From assembly GCF_051106095.1 (NCBI RefSeq), contig NC_135785.1, positions 179,668,045 through 179,732,044 on the forward strand: a DNA stretch of 64,000 nt, read 5' to 3'. Position numbers and translations under genes: made by a program. This stretch comes from Pogona vitticeps. Its lineage: Eukaryota > Chordata > Lepidosauria > Squamata > Agamidae. The notes below the pieces were generated by a model that had not been told where the DNA came from, did no database searches, and saw only the letters and a program-made list of their open reading frames with translations. This document shows positions 36,301-50,003 of the stretch, one piece after another; positions within the stretch are counted from its first letter, which is position 1; each line of letters begins with the position of its first letter.

Positions 36301-36805
36301 GGAACATACAAATTACTAGAATTTTATGCTTGGGAATTCAGGATATAACCTTTTATATTGGTGGTGGAAGAAGGGAATGTCTGACTTGTTCATGTGATTA
36401 AGAATTATAGAATACCTTCATTTCCAATTGTTAATCTCCTTAGAAAAAGAGAGAGGAAGAAATATCTGACCCATAACTTTGCTACTAGCAATGGCTCTAC
36501 GGCTTTTATTTTCCCCTCAGTTTCTCAAATTATTAAAATTAACTTTTATCACTTTTGAAAAAAAATACTATTTGGACAGTGTCTTTCATGTAAGTATTTG
36601 GAAGCAGGTTTACAGCATTAGCATGCAAATGGTATAGATAAAAGTACAAATTAGCATCCTACCACTAACTAATTGATATAGCACAAAGAAAATTTTAGAA
36701 ACCACTTGCATTGACCCCGTTAAATATTTCTTACGAATTTAACTCAACTATTTAGATTAGCTTTTGGCTGTTTCTTGTTAATTATTTCTTAATTCTTTAA
36801 TTAGA
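33310..36805. other. No gene or classified repeat seen
   Basis: AT-rich. Frames up to 104 codons near 34.3-34.6 kb lack recognised homology and overlap others on the opposite strand. Confidence 0.4.
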
Positions 36806-36810
36806 TTGGG

Positions 36811-36960
36811 ACACAGTGTGGAGTAGTGAACAGAGTGATGGGCTAGGGCTCAAGGAGACCGAGGTTCAAATCCTTGTCTGGCCATGGAAACTCATGGGCG
36901 GGAATGGAACTGGTAACAACCACTCTGCAAATATTCAGCAGCAAAATTAGAGGCAGAAGT
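36811..36960 (+). mobile_element. tRNA-derived SINE head
   Basis: cagtgtggagtagtgaacag, gagaccgaggttcaaatcct (box B) and ggccatggaaactcatggg are the standard head of the gtgtggtgtagtgga SINE type. Its antisense gives the misleading peptide DKDLNLGLLEP. Confidence 0.7.
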
Positions 36961-37379
36961 GTGGGTGTGTGAGAAATCATGGGATGTGGGTCCTTCTGTA
37001 ACAGTAGCAAAACCATGTGTGTCTGTGTACACATGTGCACATACATATGCACGGGAGCATGAGTGGCGCAAACAAGGTGGACTTCCTGCACTACCTTCTG
37101 AGCAAATATTATACATACAACAGACATACAGACATTCATGCTGCGCCAATAAGTCCTGGCACCAGTTAGGAGTTGGGGGAACCTGGGTGTCCACACATTA
37201 AAGCCACCACAGACAATAAAGTCAGACTTTTTTGTCCTGCAGTGCCACCCATTATGATATTTGCCTCCTCATCTGGAGACGCAGAGAAACCTAGCAATTC
37301 CCTGAGATATAAGTCAATGCCCTGAGACGTTGGCAACCTTGTCTTACATATGTCCCATTCCTAGGAATCTAAAATTTGA

Positions 37380-37557
<178 letters not shown>

Positions 37558-37675
37558 GCTCCCATTCATCCCCTGGAATCATGTCATCCAATCAACTAAA
37601 TTCATAAACAAAACTGAACAGAAAGGATACAGGATCCATCAAGTAAGGTAAGGCAAGAGACGCCAAATCAGTTCA

Positions 37676-37765
37676 CAGATTGCAGTCCTAGATGTAGTTA
37701 CAAGGAATAAGTATCACTGAATTTAGCGGGATGTACTTCTGTGTAAACATGCATATCTTTAGATT
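37676..37765. repeat. Short palindromic dispersed repeat, second copy
   Basis: attgcagtcctagatgtagt ... gtatcactgaatttagcggg ... tgtacttctgtgtaaacatg. This is the clearest member of the family noted at 31277. Confidence 0.5.
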
Positions 37766-37899
37766 ATTATATTACCCACCATATAATTGTGAGATATCTC
37801 AGCTTACAGTGAACCTAGCCTTGGCTCTCATTAAAACATCATCCCTCCCCTGGCCTCTGAGGGCCAGCTGATTTTGCTTTCTTCAATCTGAAAATACCT

Positions 37900-38425
37900 T
37901 AAATGGGTGTGAGACCATGTCTGACTGCATAATCAGCCTGAATGTCTTTTACCTCTGTAGACACTTCTCTCACACCAGCCCCATTCCTATTAACTCTTTT
38001 CCTTTCCAAGGTATCATTATTGTCATGGTTCGAGTGTACCCCCTCCCCTTCCCCACATAAGTAGGCTATTGATTTTTGAAGTGAAAAGATTGATTTTTCC
38101 ACTCCTTTATTACAAAGCCCAAGGCTTTTAATAAATGAATTGTGGCCTTTATGTGAACTAATGGAGCTTCCTCTGATGGAGCTGCTATTAAGATATCATC
38201 TAGATATATTAGCAGTCTTCTTCCTAAGGCCCTCAGAATTGACCCTACAGGTCTTAATAACATTGTAAATGATCCCAGGGCTGTGAAGAGACTCAACCAT
38301 CTCTCTCTGATGATGCCAGAGTGTGCCCTAGCACAGTCTGTGTATCTCCTGCATCGGTGACATTTGGGGGGATTCTTCAAAGCCCTTTTTACTATTATAG
38401 GGTGCTGGAAGAGCAAGATTGGCAT
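37900..38425 (-). mobile_element. Fossil DIRS-type retroelement fragment (reverse transcriptase)
   Basis: The minus-strand peptide LLIYLDDILIAAPSEEAPL with HIKATIHLLKALGFVI matches the YLDD palm region of DIRS-family reverse transcriptase, followed by a weak EKSIFSLQKSI segment. It is a small, old and broken piece. No terminal repeats, recombinase or other parts were recognised nearby. It is named only as a fossil. Confidence 0.65.
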
Positions 38426-38429
38426 ATTG

Positions 38430-41400
38430 ATTTAGCATTTTTTAAATTCATGTGTAATTGAAAATAGCACAGAGTAAGGGCACCTTGGCTATTATCTTAA
38501 TCGGGCTATCCTCTCGGAAGGGCAAACAATTTAAGGGCACTTCTTTTCCTAGCTATTATCTGAATGAATACAAGTGTTACCTTTTATCAGTGTGTATCCT
38601 CCCAAACTAGACAAGACACATGAGATCCATGACCAATATATTTCATATACATATGTGTAGGAAGAGAGAGCATGCTGACTGAACAATTCTGGCAATTGTA
38701 AACCAAAAAGTAACTTTTCCTAGCCTTAGTAGGTTATGTGCCCACATACACATTAGGAGAAGAATTTTTTAAAATCCTTTCTCTACTTTTTTTTTTTTAG
38801 CAAAACCACAGATGTCACACAATAGATACATAAAAATTCTCCTCACCGTGCGAGTGATTTTAATTGGGAAAACAGTAAGGGATATGACCGTGGGACCACA
38901 AGACTGGTCTCATTCAGACTAAGTCCATGATTTTAATCGATTTAAAACAATGGCATGGAAGATCTTATTTAAATTTCCCATATCACTTCTAGTAGCCTGG
39001 AACTTACCCATGAGAACAGTCGCTGTCTCTGAGTCTAATTTACTGTACCTTACAAGCTGTTGTTGAAGTAAAACCATGTATCTCATCCCATGCTTCCTTG
39101 TGAAGAGGTAAGAAGTAAACACTGTAAGAAATAAGAAACAATGAATGTAAGAAGTATAGAATAAGTAAGCTTAATGCTGCTGCAGAACTTCTTTCTTGAG
39201 CTGGTGGTCTGAAATGGAGATGAAGCTTTTCCTACAACAATCACTTTCCTTTGATCCCTTTTTCCTAGCCTCTGGAACCTAACAATGGTTTGTTTTTTAC
39301 TCTGGATTCTAATTTGCTTCCCCAAAGACAGACTTTGACATTCATCCCATCTTGTATGTGAAAGACTTTCAAGCTTCCAAGTTATTGAACTGAGAGAAAG
39401 TTAAGTGTAACCTTAATAGTAATGCTTAGCATTGGTATTTTGTGTCTTTTGATTATTGAAAGTAGGGATGTGAACTCTTATTTTTGTAGTCGGTGCATGT
39501 GAGGATGAGGAACCCTAAAATTACTCCCTGTACTTCACAAGAGGCCAAAGGTGTTTTGTGGTGCTCTGAAGAAAAAGAGAGCAGAAATATATTTTTTTGC
39601 ATATGTTAAGCACACATGTGCAAACAGCATAAATAATGACTGCTTAAATAACAAAAATTACTCAACATTACAATGGCTTCTCTTGCTGCATGGACCTTTA
39701 AGGATCAGAAGTCAGAACCACTAAAGGGCTTGTTTATGGTCTTTAAAACAGTCAGCCAGTCATTCTATGCTAGTTATTTGTGTGTGCTCTGCTTCTATGG
39801 AGCCTTGCAGCAAAGTGGTTAAACTGCAGTATGGTAGTGAAAACTTTGCTTGTGATCCCAAACTCAGATAGCCAGCTTAAGCTTGACAGCCTTCCATCTT
39901 TCCAAGGAGGATAAACTAAGTATCCAGCTTGGGGGGGGGGCAGCACATAAGTAGCATACTTTGCTTTTTGAGGGGAAAAAGCATGTGTACTGCAGAGAGT
40001 TTGTGCAAATCATGGAGATCTTGACGAGGCGGGGAGGGGGCGGGATTCTTCTAATTTTCCCTCTTGCCTGAAGCTATGAGATCTCACAGAGCTTGAAAAC
40101 CCCTCATCAAGGTACCTCATTGAGACAGCCTAAAGTGATGAGAATGGAGAATTGAAGGAGTTGACTTCACATCTCTAGTTCAAAGATCTCTTTAACTCTG
40201 CAATCCCATTACCATTTCTGTATTACTACATTCATGATGAACGGAGTTCATAACAGTCTCTGAAAGGACAACAGTTCTGTTTTGGGTTGTCACAATACAA
40301 ACAGATAATTTTCTAGTTCATGGTTTATCCTCTTGTCTCCTTCGTAGTAAATTCCTCTCACCTATTTATGAATGAAATAGTTCAGGATTTTACCATTCTG
40401 TTGGCCAGGAAAGAAAAGGGGATTACTACCTTCTAGAAATCTTGAACAACAAGATCTGCACCTGAATACAATGTAATAATTAAACTGAATAAGAATAATG
40501 TGCCAGCCAGTCAGTTCTGACTTTAATGAAACTAATAATTATTTATTGGGCTGTTAGCCCTTCAAAAAAGTGGGATCAGCACTTTTAGTTTAACTCCTAG
40601 GATTCCTTTGCCTTAAACAGCTGAAATGCAACAGGCATACCTTTCCTGTCATTATGATATGAGGGAGGCTTGCCTGTTGAATTTCTGCTGGAGACATACC
40701 TGTGGAAGAGAAGTGCTAACTGCACCAGAACATGTGTGTAGATGGAAGGATTAGAGAAATATCACATGTTCACTATTGAAATATTATTCACATTCACAGA
40801 TGACATTCTAAAGTTATCATGAGATGATGTACATGCTGCTAACAAATTTACTCATAAGCACAAAGAACCAACTGGATTATTGGACTTCCAGCTGTCCATG
40901 CCCATATCTGTGTAACCTCCATGCAGGTAAAAATTGTTCATTGGTACTGCCATTTCTGAACATAAGAGAGGCTCCCTGCTGAAGAATGGATAGTTTAGAT
41001 AAAATAAATCAATTTCAGTCTGAATGTGGTTTACTCGAAGCCTGTGCTTAAGTGTAATTCTTTCAAGTTTTAAAGAATGGTGAAAAGAGACTGTGATGGT
41101 GATTATATACCTGCTTTAAACCAAGTCCAGAGTGGGGAAAAAGGTAAAATACAGAGGCTGTCGATTGCAGACCAGTGAAGGTAATTGAATACAATTTGTT
41201 ATACTGTACTAGCAAGTACAGGTGTTTGACTGTCTTCACTCTTAATTTGAATGCTTTAACTTAACCAGTGACAAGCTTATGAGAGATTTATATAAAAACC
41301 TCTAGGACAGTTGTAGCATTTTAGGTACTAGCAAAATTGATTTACATACTATGTTTCTCTTGCTGTGGCAATTAACTGGCAAGGAAAAGGCTAGAAGAGT

Positions 41401-42850
41401 TGTGAAAGTATCTCTCTTTTTATTTTTCTCTTTCTAAATCTGTGGATGTATCCATTATTAGTCCAAGACTGTGAAATTCATGCATGCAGAACTTGCATAC
41501 TAATAGGACACATGCATTTTGGCATTATTTGGTTTTAAAATTCATGTTTATGTTTTTAACAAACAAAAATGGGCAAAGATATCACTTTTGTCCAACTTGC
41601 TGCGACTAACTAATGAGGGTGTGGGTACAAATCGGTCATGTGTCTGGTCATGTGTCCTATTGTGCAACTTAGATATCTTGGTACCTCATCAATTAGCAAC
41701 AATTAGTCACAGCAAGTTAAACATTATGCAAACACAATAGGGTTGTGGTCAATAATTATAATTGGTGTAGGTAGGCACAAGCATTTACATTTTCATGAAA
41801 AGGAAACACACACACACATGAGCCTTTTTTTGTTTTTTGTTTTTTGCATTTTCATGTTCTTTCACTGCTTCTTGAAAAAGAACCTGTAAAACACAAATGA
41901 TTTCTATTAACAAAAGAAGGGCAAATAAAAGTTTAGTATTCTTTTGTGTTTTCCTCTTTCATTTAACTTTTCTTTTACACTGTCTCTATCAAATCATCCA
42001 AGAGATTTTTCATCCAAATGTATTGCAATGGCTTCTTTACAAGTCAGTCAAAAATCATGAGGGAGAAGGAGCAATTTTGAATTGATAAAAGGGACTGAAT
42101 TGGTTAGAACCCCGCAAGGAGTGCACAGTAATCCCACCCACAAGGAGTGTGGGTGGGATTACTGTATGCTGCTGAACTCCTAGTATCATATATCTTGGAT
42201 TGTGCTGCCTGGCTGTCGCTTGCCTACCTCTGTGCTGGATCCTTTCCATTTTTGCGATTTTTTAAATTTTGGAGAAGTATTTTTTCCATTTCTTTAGATA
42301 ATTTTTCTGCTGCCGCTGCATGACCTTACTGCTGCTACCTGCTGGACTCGAAGAAAAGATGACTAGAAAAGGCATCAAGGTGGTGGTGAGAAATATTCTC
42401 TTTTTCTAGTTTCTTTGGTTGAGGTGGGGCTTTGGTTGTATTTTTTTGCCTTTATTTGCTTGCTTTTTCTGGTGTTTGGGATATGTGTGTTTTCATTTTG
42501 CTATTTCCCCCTTGTATGTGTGAGGGGAGTGCTTTCTCTTTTGGTTTGATTTTTTAATAATAAATTTATTACTGTATTTGGTTAAATTACTGTGAGTTCA
42601 TTTTAATAACGGTGTATATTTTGGTAGAGAATGGGGTGGAATGTTTTCTGTTGTTTGCCTTGGTTTGTGTCAACCTTTTCCTTGCTTCCTTGCCTTTCTT
42701 TCCTTTAGACTTCTAACTTCCTGCTGCAAAACTTCCTGGGTTTAGTTGTTCTTTGGGAAGTATCCTCTGTATAGTCTAAAGGACAGCAAGACTAATTGTG
42801 TAGCAGGAAATGAGGTTTAGAATGCTTGCTGGGGGGGCAATGTGTAGCCT
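38430..42850. other. No gene recognised
   Basis: AT-rich non-coding sequence. A tRNA-SINE-like block (aaagtggttaaactgcagta ... cttgtgatcccaaactcaga) lies near 39810-39930. Nothing else is classifiable. Confidence 0.4.
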
Positions 42851-42854
42851 GTAT

Positions 42855-42955
42855 AATTAAAAATTGTAAACCGCCCGGAGAGTGCTTGTAGCGCTATGGG
42901 GCGGTATATAAGTCCAATAAATAAGTCCAATAAATAATAATAAATAAAATATGTA
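42855..42955 (+). mobile_element. L2/CR1-like 3' end
   Basis: aaaattgtaaaccgcccgga and ctatggggcggtatataagt followed by AATAAATAA repeats is a very common squamate LINE/SINE terminus. Confidence 0.65.
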
Positions 42956-43398
42956 GCCTTGGAAGACTCAGCCTCACACAGGTGAGTGAAATGAAGGTGT
43001 CTACAGGTGTGGGCCTGTGAATTGGAGCTCCTGGACATTTCTAGTATATAAAAAAGGCACACATCTACTCATTGGTGCTATAAGGGAAAGGGAAAGGGGG
43101 GAAAGCTTTCTAATTTTCACATGTAAAACAAGCAAGAAAAGTTAGAAGAAAGAAAATGAAAGGGAATTCTGATCAGTGGCAGATCCTTGTCTCTTGTAAT
43201 ATAGAACTTCATGCTAAGCCATAGAACTTGAATATTGTGGAATTCTGAGGAAATCTTCCCTTGCAATACACACGGACAACCTGGTGCTTTGTTTTTATAG
43301 TAATGCATTCCAGCCGTATTCCCAAAGAATATTCCATTACAAACATATTTCTAAAGATTTGGATTGTTGCCGACATGACAAGCTGTGAAATGAAAATA

Positions 43399-44238
43399 CA
43401 GTGGTGCCTCAACTTAGGAACTTAATTGTTTCCGGAACTCTGGTCATAACTCAAAATGGTCATAAGCTGAAGCACCATTTCCCATAGGAATGCATTGAAA
43501 CACAATGAATCCGTTCTGGCTGAAGAAAAAAATCACACACACACCTCAAAAAACCTGCAAGACCCATCGGAAACACGATTAATCCGTTCGGGCCAAAGGG
43601 AGGGAAGAAAAGTGAACAAACCATGCAAAAGAGACCTTTGGGTAGAGTGGCCGGCATATAAATTAAATAAATAAATAAATAAAATAAAATAAATAAAACC
43701 CTTTGGAAGTGCCAAAAAGCAAAGCAAAAAACAAACAAACCGTGCATGACCCTTTGGAAATGCAAAAAAAGCAAAACAGAAAGCAAACTGTGCAAATCGC
43801 TTTGGAAATGCAAAAAAGCAAAGCAAAAAGCAAACAACCCCTGCAAGACCCATCAGAAATGGGGGGGGGGAACGAAAAAACAAACAGACCCTGCAAGACC
43901 CATCACAGCATAGAAACATAATCCCACCACCCAGCCCAAAACCACGCTGCAAAACCCACCCAGAATAGTTTTTAAAATCTGGAAAGCAGCACCTCACCAG
44001 GCAGTCCAAAGCCTCCTCTGTTTGCACACTTTCTAACCGCTGGGTTGAAAGAGCTACAAAGAAGCAGCTTCTTCGCCTACCAATGGTTAGCAATTTGAAT
44101 TCCCCGCCTTTTCCCCCTGCCTTTTTCTGGTTGTAACTTGAAGCTCTGGTCGCAAGTAGAAGCAAAATTTTGCGGCTGAAGCTGGTTGTAACTTGAAATG
44201 GTCATATATTGGGAGGTTTGTAAGTGGAGGCACGACTG
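43399..44238 (-). mobile_element. Tigger/pogo-type MITE, family C, second copy
   Basis: CAGTGGTGCCTCAACTTAGG on the left and GTGGAGGCACGACTG on the right, TA at 43397-43398 and 44239-44240. Read on the minus strand it matches the element at 13468 through ttgctaaccattggtaggcg, the tactttttaaaa-like module and the catgcaaaac-type minisatellite. It carries an inserted LINE tail at 43638-43697. Confidence 0.87.
43638..43697 (+). mobile_element. Short L2-like tail inserted in the MITE
   Basis: gggtagagtggccggcatat followed by (AAAT)n lies between ACCTTTGG (left) and ACCCTTTGG (right), an almost identical 8-9 bp target duplication. The family C copy at 13468 lacks it. Confidence 0.75.
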
Positions 44239-44244
44239 TATCTA

Positions 44245-47200
44245 TAAGAGAAAGAAAATGGAGAGAAAAGGAAATAGAAGGGGCCCAGCTGGCACTGCAG
44301 TTGTTACATTAATCTAGGAAGTAATACGCCAATTTTCTCATAACCAACACATCCCAAATAGTGTGTCGTTGATGGAGTTTCAGTGTTTTGTTTTTTCCAA
44401 TTTCTCATAATGACACATCTGAGAATGGCGGGTCATGATCAGTAGTTGAAGAAGTATCAAAAGATAATAGCCTCGGATTATTCTGCAGAAGAAACCTCAC
44501 AGTAGGTATGCAACACACCTCATAAAAGAGAAACTATTAGTTCCTACTGCTCCTCTGGAGATAGAGAATACTTTTGCTTCAGAGGCTTCAGATGAGGAAT
44601 TGACCCCCTCAATTGGCACAGCTGTCATGTGTTCCCCAGCAAAGGGGAGCACAATTTAAAACAAACACCTGCTGTCAAGGTCCTGTTTAATCGCTTCTAG
44701 TCAGCCTCTTTATGAGTATCAATCCCATCCTGGGGGGTGGGGGTGGAGAAGGGGGAGAGAAGAAAAACCTGCCAATCTAGATTAACTTTTAAACTATCGA
44801 TTTCAAAAGGTGGGCAGTGAGGGAACCACAAGGAAATAAATCCCCAACAAAACAAAAATTATGCACAATCTGGAATCTGCACCAACCTGACATAAAAAAT
44901 AAATTACAAACCAATGATTGATCCCAGTACCTTCTACATTTGTTAACCAAATCTAAAGCATGGCATAATGACTATAATACACAATCACAATGTGTAGACA
45001 TGTATATTATGAGCTCAAATAAGAAATTTGAATGAGATGCAGCGATAAAAGAGGCAGCCAATGCTATTTGACAGTTACATCTATATGTTTTGAAAGAATG
45101 TCACACACATTTGAACCTTTTGGTCTTTCTCAGTGGCTTTCCAAAAACACAATAAAATAAAAACCAGACCAGTGGGATTCATAAACACACTATTACCAGA
45201 GCTTTGTGTAAATATCATATATCTCTATATATTATGCATTCACCACCAAAATATTCAAAAGTTTTTTTAAAAAATCTAAAAACTACCCACCCTCTTCTAT
45301 GAATTGTGGACCTGGAAAAAGATATGAGGTAAAATAGTAATCCTCAACAGAGCTTTGTAACTTAACAGCACAAATAGCAAATCATACAGGTGTCTTAGCA
45401 AGTTCTGAGGTCATCAATGGTGGTGAGAATAGACTTGGAGTAACTGCTTAAGCATTACCAAGCAACAACAACAAGCCAAAATGCATTCATTGTTAAATGC
45501 AGAAAATTTGCATGTGTCATGGAATTAGCAAGGAGAGGGTTAATTCATTCTCCGTAGTTGTGAGAATGTGCTTGGTAACTGAAATTGGCCTGGATGGGAG
45601 AAGCGGGAGCATCTCCCATTGGAGGTATTGACCATGGCTGTGAAGAGTTTCATCTATAAATTTCAAGGCAGAAAGAATGTTGTGAGACCCACCTCTTCTT
45701 GGTGTCTCATGGTACCTTAATTAGTGATAATTGCCTTGTCCAATTAGTTACTTTTGCAGAAGTTATTTACTAGAAGGTTTGAGAAAGAACACATTCTGAT
45801 TGGTCCAAAGACTTGAAATATCCAGAGAGGGGATGATGGGGTACAAGTAGGAGCAGAAGAATGGCACATACAAGGTTAAGCTTATGTCAAGCTATACTTG
45901 CTTAACTTCATCACTCAGGAGAATATAATCTATGCCTACCACTCTGATGAACTCTGCCTATGTACTGCAAACATGCTACTTCTTTCTTACTTTGTAAGTA
46001 TAGATCTAGGTGGCTAATTATTTTCTGTGTCTCTGAATGAGTTTTATTTTGATTTGTTTTTACTATGGAACTGCTTCATATTATTTTGATACTTTTAGAA
46101 GATCTAAATCTACTTCTGAACATGTATGCCTTTTAGAAACACAATAATAAAATTTTACAGCTGTGCAATCACTCCAAAAGATCAAGGACTTGGTGGTAAT
46201 GCAGAAAGTACCCTGCACTCTGAGGTTTTGAGTACTTTGTGGGTTTTTGGCATTCCTACTTTGCAGAGTTGGTTTGTAGTTACAAGCAACAACCTCGAAT
46301 ATTTTATCTCTCCCTGGAACTCTAGAGGAGCAAACAGATTCAGTACAGTTGGGAGAAGGGTTGAACAGGAAGTTTTTCCTAATTACTAGTGTAATTGACA
46401 CTTCTGACAAGTGCCCACATTCCAGGACAAACAAGGGTAGTGTGGCTCAGTAGTCAGTGGATCCTCTCTGTGGTGGCCAGTATCATGACAGCATGTTATT
46501 TTTGTTATGTGCCATTGAGTTGTTTCTTTATGAATTAGTGACCTCCAAAAGGTTCTATTTTGAACAGCCCTGCTCCGGTCTTGGAAACCAAAGAATGTGG
46601 CTTCTTTTATGCAGCCTGTCTACCACATGTTCAGTCCTCTTCTTTTCCTCAAAGTAGAAATGTGCACTGGCTTCAGAAAAAAAGGTATCAAAACAAGGAG
46701 GAGGAAGGATATTTGTATCTTACCAGGGCAAATGCGGAGCAATTCAAGAAGCCTCAAATCATCTTCAGATCAATTCCTTAACCCTTACAAATTGTTAATC
46801 TTTGTTCTGGTATTTCACATATCAAAAACGAGGAAATATGAGGAAAAATACTTGGTACCAGTTGCTGTGACAAAAGAAGAAAGTGGCAGAACAGAAGGAG
46901 CTTGATAGTTGAAGGTCCAGTGAAGAAGAAAACCTCTCCTGGAAGTTCCTGAAGTTGCTGAATCTTGGGGAGGCCTAAGATAGACCTCGACATATACTAT
47001 GTATTCCCCCTTTAAAGCTACCTAACAAAAGGGGACCATGTTACATGCCTGTATCCATATCAATGTGTTCATGTTTTAAGGTTATCTTGTGCCCGCTGCT
47101 GTGGTCACTTGATTTCTTGGGCATGAGGGAGCAGGATTGGCTTATCAGTGGCTCAACTATGCTTTCAAATTGACCTACCAGACAACATTTATTCTGAGTC

Positions 47201-48575
47201 ACTTTTTCTTTAGAAATGTAGCATGTTACAGCTGGTTGATTTGATGCTGAGTTATTTTAAGGATTTTAATGAAACCATACTGGTTGCATTTATTTACTTA
47301 TTTCTTTTCTATTCTTTTTAACTGTATTTGCTGCTTTAGAACTATTTTGTTATTATTGACTCCATTCTGGTTTTTATGCTGTCCTTCCTAAAAACTTAGA
47401 TATTTGTAAAGCTGTGGTTCGCTATTTTATGTTTATGTAATTGAAACACTTTGTGAAGGCTTTCCCCTGAAAGCCAGCCTATAAATACAGTACTTCAAAT
47501 AAATGAATAAAATGGAATATATTTACTTGAAACCCTCTAGGAAAAAAAGAACCTTTAGATTTATTTCAAATTTCCAATGTTTCTATCACAGTAGAACACC
47601 ACAAGTTGCAGTGTTTTTTCTCTGTGAATCATTCCTTTTTTAAGATTCTCATTACATTGAGGGGATATTCACTGGTGACCCTGAAAATACCTCTGAGGTT
47701 GACTCAAGTAAAACATTGCCTTTTTTTTTTTACCAGAACAATGACCCTGCTAAACAAATGTATTCCAAATCCAGTTCAGACCTTTTGTTCTAAATGTGTT
47801 ACAGAGGAAAATGTGAGGGGGGGGGGAACCTTGCATTTAAAAATGAATAAAGCAACATTGTAATGAGATTTGGTTTTCACTACTGCTGAAACAAGCATCA
47901 GCAATGGGAAAACCAGAGCCATCAACCATCCCTAGGTCAGGAAGGCAGGAAATAATTAACAGGACAGTCCTTTGTATGCTTACACAGCAGTCTCACTGTG
48001 TTCAATGGTACTTAATCTTAAGCATGTGTATACGGCAAGCTAAGAAGAGCATTCTGCAGGTATTTCCCGAATGGGAAATCTGTCTACTTTGTATTTCTGC
48101 ATGCTAAGTTTTTAAACCTTTGCCTCCTAAATAATGAATACATTTGTGAACCTTGTTAATTTTCTCCATGGACATCAATGGATGACCTCTCTCATATTCC
48201 ATTTGGTTCATCTCGGGTTCCTTGAACCTGAAGAAATTTGGAGATCCTGATACATTCCTATTAGAAAGTAGCTGATGTGAAAAATTGCATGGGTACTTAT
48301 TTCTTAAAGCAGGTAGAAGGAAATGTAAAGAGGCAAAGCCTGTAGCATGGATACAGCTGGAACTCTGGGCACACAGTGTTCCAACTGAGAGGGAGAGCCT
48401 ATGCATGACTTGTAGGTTTCTCCCTGCAAGAGCCCTTTCCCCAGCTCAATGGCACCTTCATTAAAGGAACATTACAGGTTAGGACTTCAGGGTCACGGTG
48501 CTCCCATACTGTCTGTCTCCATGCAATCTTAATTGTGTGGAGAGAAAGACATGAACAGAGCTGCTTTGGTCTTTA
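44245..48575. other. No gene recognised
   Basis: AT-rich. A palindromic dispersed repeat copy lies near 47960-48045 and an L2-like tail near 47440-47515. Overlapping frames of 87-117 codons at 46.1-46.4 kb lie on opposite strands and show no known domain. A stretch at 45.54-46.04 kb has some LTR-like composition but no terminal repeats that I could confirm. Confidence 0.35.
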
Positions 48576-48580
48576 AAAGA

Positions 48581-48720
48581 TCATAGAATCATAGAAAAGT
48601 GAAGTTGGAAGGAGCCTACAAGGCCATCCAGTCCAACCCCCTGCTCAGAGCAGGAATATAAATGAAAGGACATCTGCTAGGTGGTTGTTTAAGTTTTTCT
48701 TGTATGGTAACGGGTTCCAC
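48581..48720 (-). mobile_element. CR1 LINE 3' end
   Basis: catagaatcatagaaaagtg, ttggaaggagcctacaagg and cagtccaaccccctgctcag are the antisense of the CR1 3' end. Confidence 0.9.
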
Positions 48721-49126
48721 TGTCATGAAAGATGAAATAACATGAACATGAATTATCCAATATTTTCCCATTAATTGAATCAGTATTGACCACACTGTAA
48801 GTTGCTTTTTCTTTGTTTGTTTTAATGGCAACCCTTATTTTTAATTGAAATAAAAAGGGAACTGTGTGGTCAGTACAAAATACAAATGCAAGAGTAGGTG
48901 ATACCTTTATAGACCACTAAAAAAAACCATACAGTATGTGAGCTTTCATGGATTAGGACCACTTCAGTCTTGTACCAGTGTGAATGACTAAAACTTCAAA
49001 AGTTCATGGCAAGATGGATTTCGTCAAGAACGTCTGTCTTTGATGTACATCAGGAAAGATGCAGGCTAAATTAGGGCTGTTGGTTTAAAGTTACAGCTGA
49101 AGCAGCTGTGGACATGTCCATCTGAG

Positions 49127-49477
49127 GTAAAGGTAAAGATCTTTCCTGTAAAGGTTCCCCTTGACATTTTCAGTTCAGTCGTGTCCGACTTTAGGGGGTG
49201 GTGCTCATCCCGTTTTTCAAGCCGTAGAGCCAGCACTTGTCCGAAGACAGTTTCCATGGTCAAGTGGCCAGTGCGACTAGGGAAATGCTGTTTTACCTTC
49301 CCACTGAGGTGGTACCTATTTATCTACTCACATTTGCATGCTTTCGAACTGCTAGGTTGGCGAGGAGCTGGGACAAAGCGACGGGAGCTCACTCCGTTGC
49401 ATGGATTCGATCTTACGACTGCTGGTCTTCTGTCCTTGCAGCACAGGCTTCTGCGGTTTAGCCCACAGCGCCACCAC
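49127..49477 (-). mobile_element. tRNA-derived squamate SINE, full length
   Basis: Antisense of ggtggcgctgtgggctaaac (head, right end) through agatcgaatcc, cgaaagcatgcaaatgtgag and tacggcttgaaaaacggg to tcaaggggaacctttac. A perfect 11-bp duplication GTCCATCTGAG flanks it (49116-49126, 49478-49488). The 3' half differs slightly from the other copies (gtcgtgtccgact), so it is a separate subfamily. Confidence 0.88.
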
Positions 49478-49703
49478 GTCCATCTGAGAGAAAAGCCAAA
49501 TGGGAAGATGTGTTTGTGCATAGCCTGTGCCTCTCTTTTTTTCAAACAAAGAGGCACATTGGGGTGTGATACCCAATCCACAGTAGCCTCAGCTGTAATT
49601 TTAGAACAACAAGAACTGTTGGACTTTTTACCTAAGAGTACCTTTCCTGACAAAATCCATCTTGACATGAACTTTTGGACTTTAAGTTCTTCACACTACA
49701 GTA

Positions 49704-50003
49704 CTGTGTTTTCTCAAAAATAAGACAGGGTCTTATATTAAGTTTTGCTCCATAAAACAAAACAAAACAAAACAAAACGCATTAGGGCTTATTTTCAGGG
49801 GATTTTTTTCCATATACAACCATCTACATCCATTCAATATAATCATGTCATCTTCTGGTTGTTGTGCAATGCTGCACAATGGTGGGGGGCGGGGTTTCAC
49901 TTAACTGGAGCTTATTTTTGGGGTAGGGCTTATATTACGAGCATCCTAAAAAATCATACTAGGACTTATTTTCACGTTAGGTCTTATTTTGGGGAAAACA
50001 GGG
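49704..50003. mobile_element. TA-flanked MITE, family E
   Basis: CTGTGTTTTCTCAAAAATAA at the left and TTATTTTGGGGAAAACAGGG at the right are imperfect inverted repeats (AAATAAGAC core) beside TA (49702-49703, 50004-50005). Internally it repeats agggcttattttcaggg-type motifs and has a short (AAAAC)n expansion. It has no coding capacity. It interrupts the inverted repeat arm. Confidence 0.8.

Noticed and set aside
45540-46040. Possible LTR
   Set aside because: CCAAT-like and AT-rich features only. No terminal inverted dinucleotides or target duplication were confirmed.
46081-46434. Opposing open frames of 117 and 87 codons
   Set aside because: They overlap on opposite strands in ordinary AT-rich sequence with no domain.
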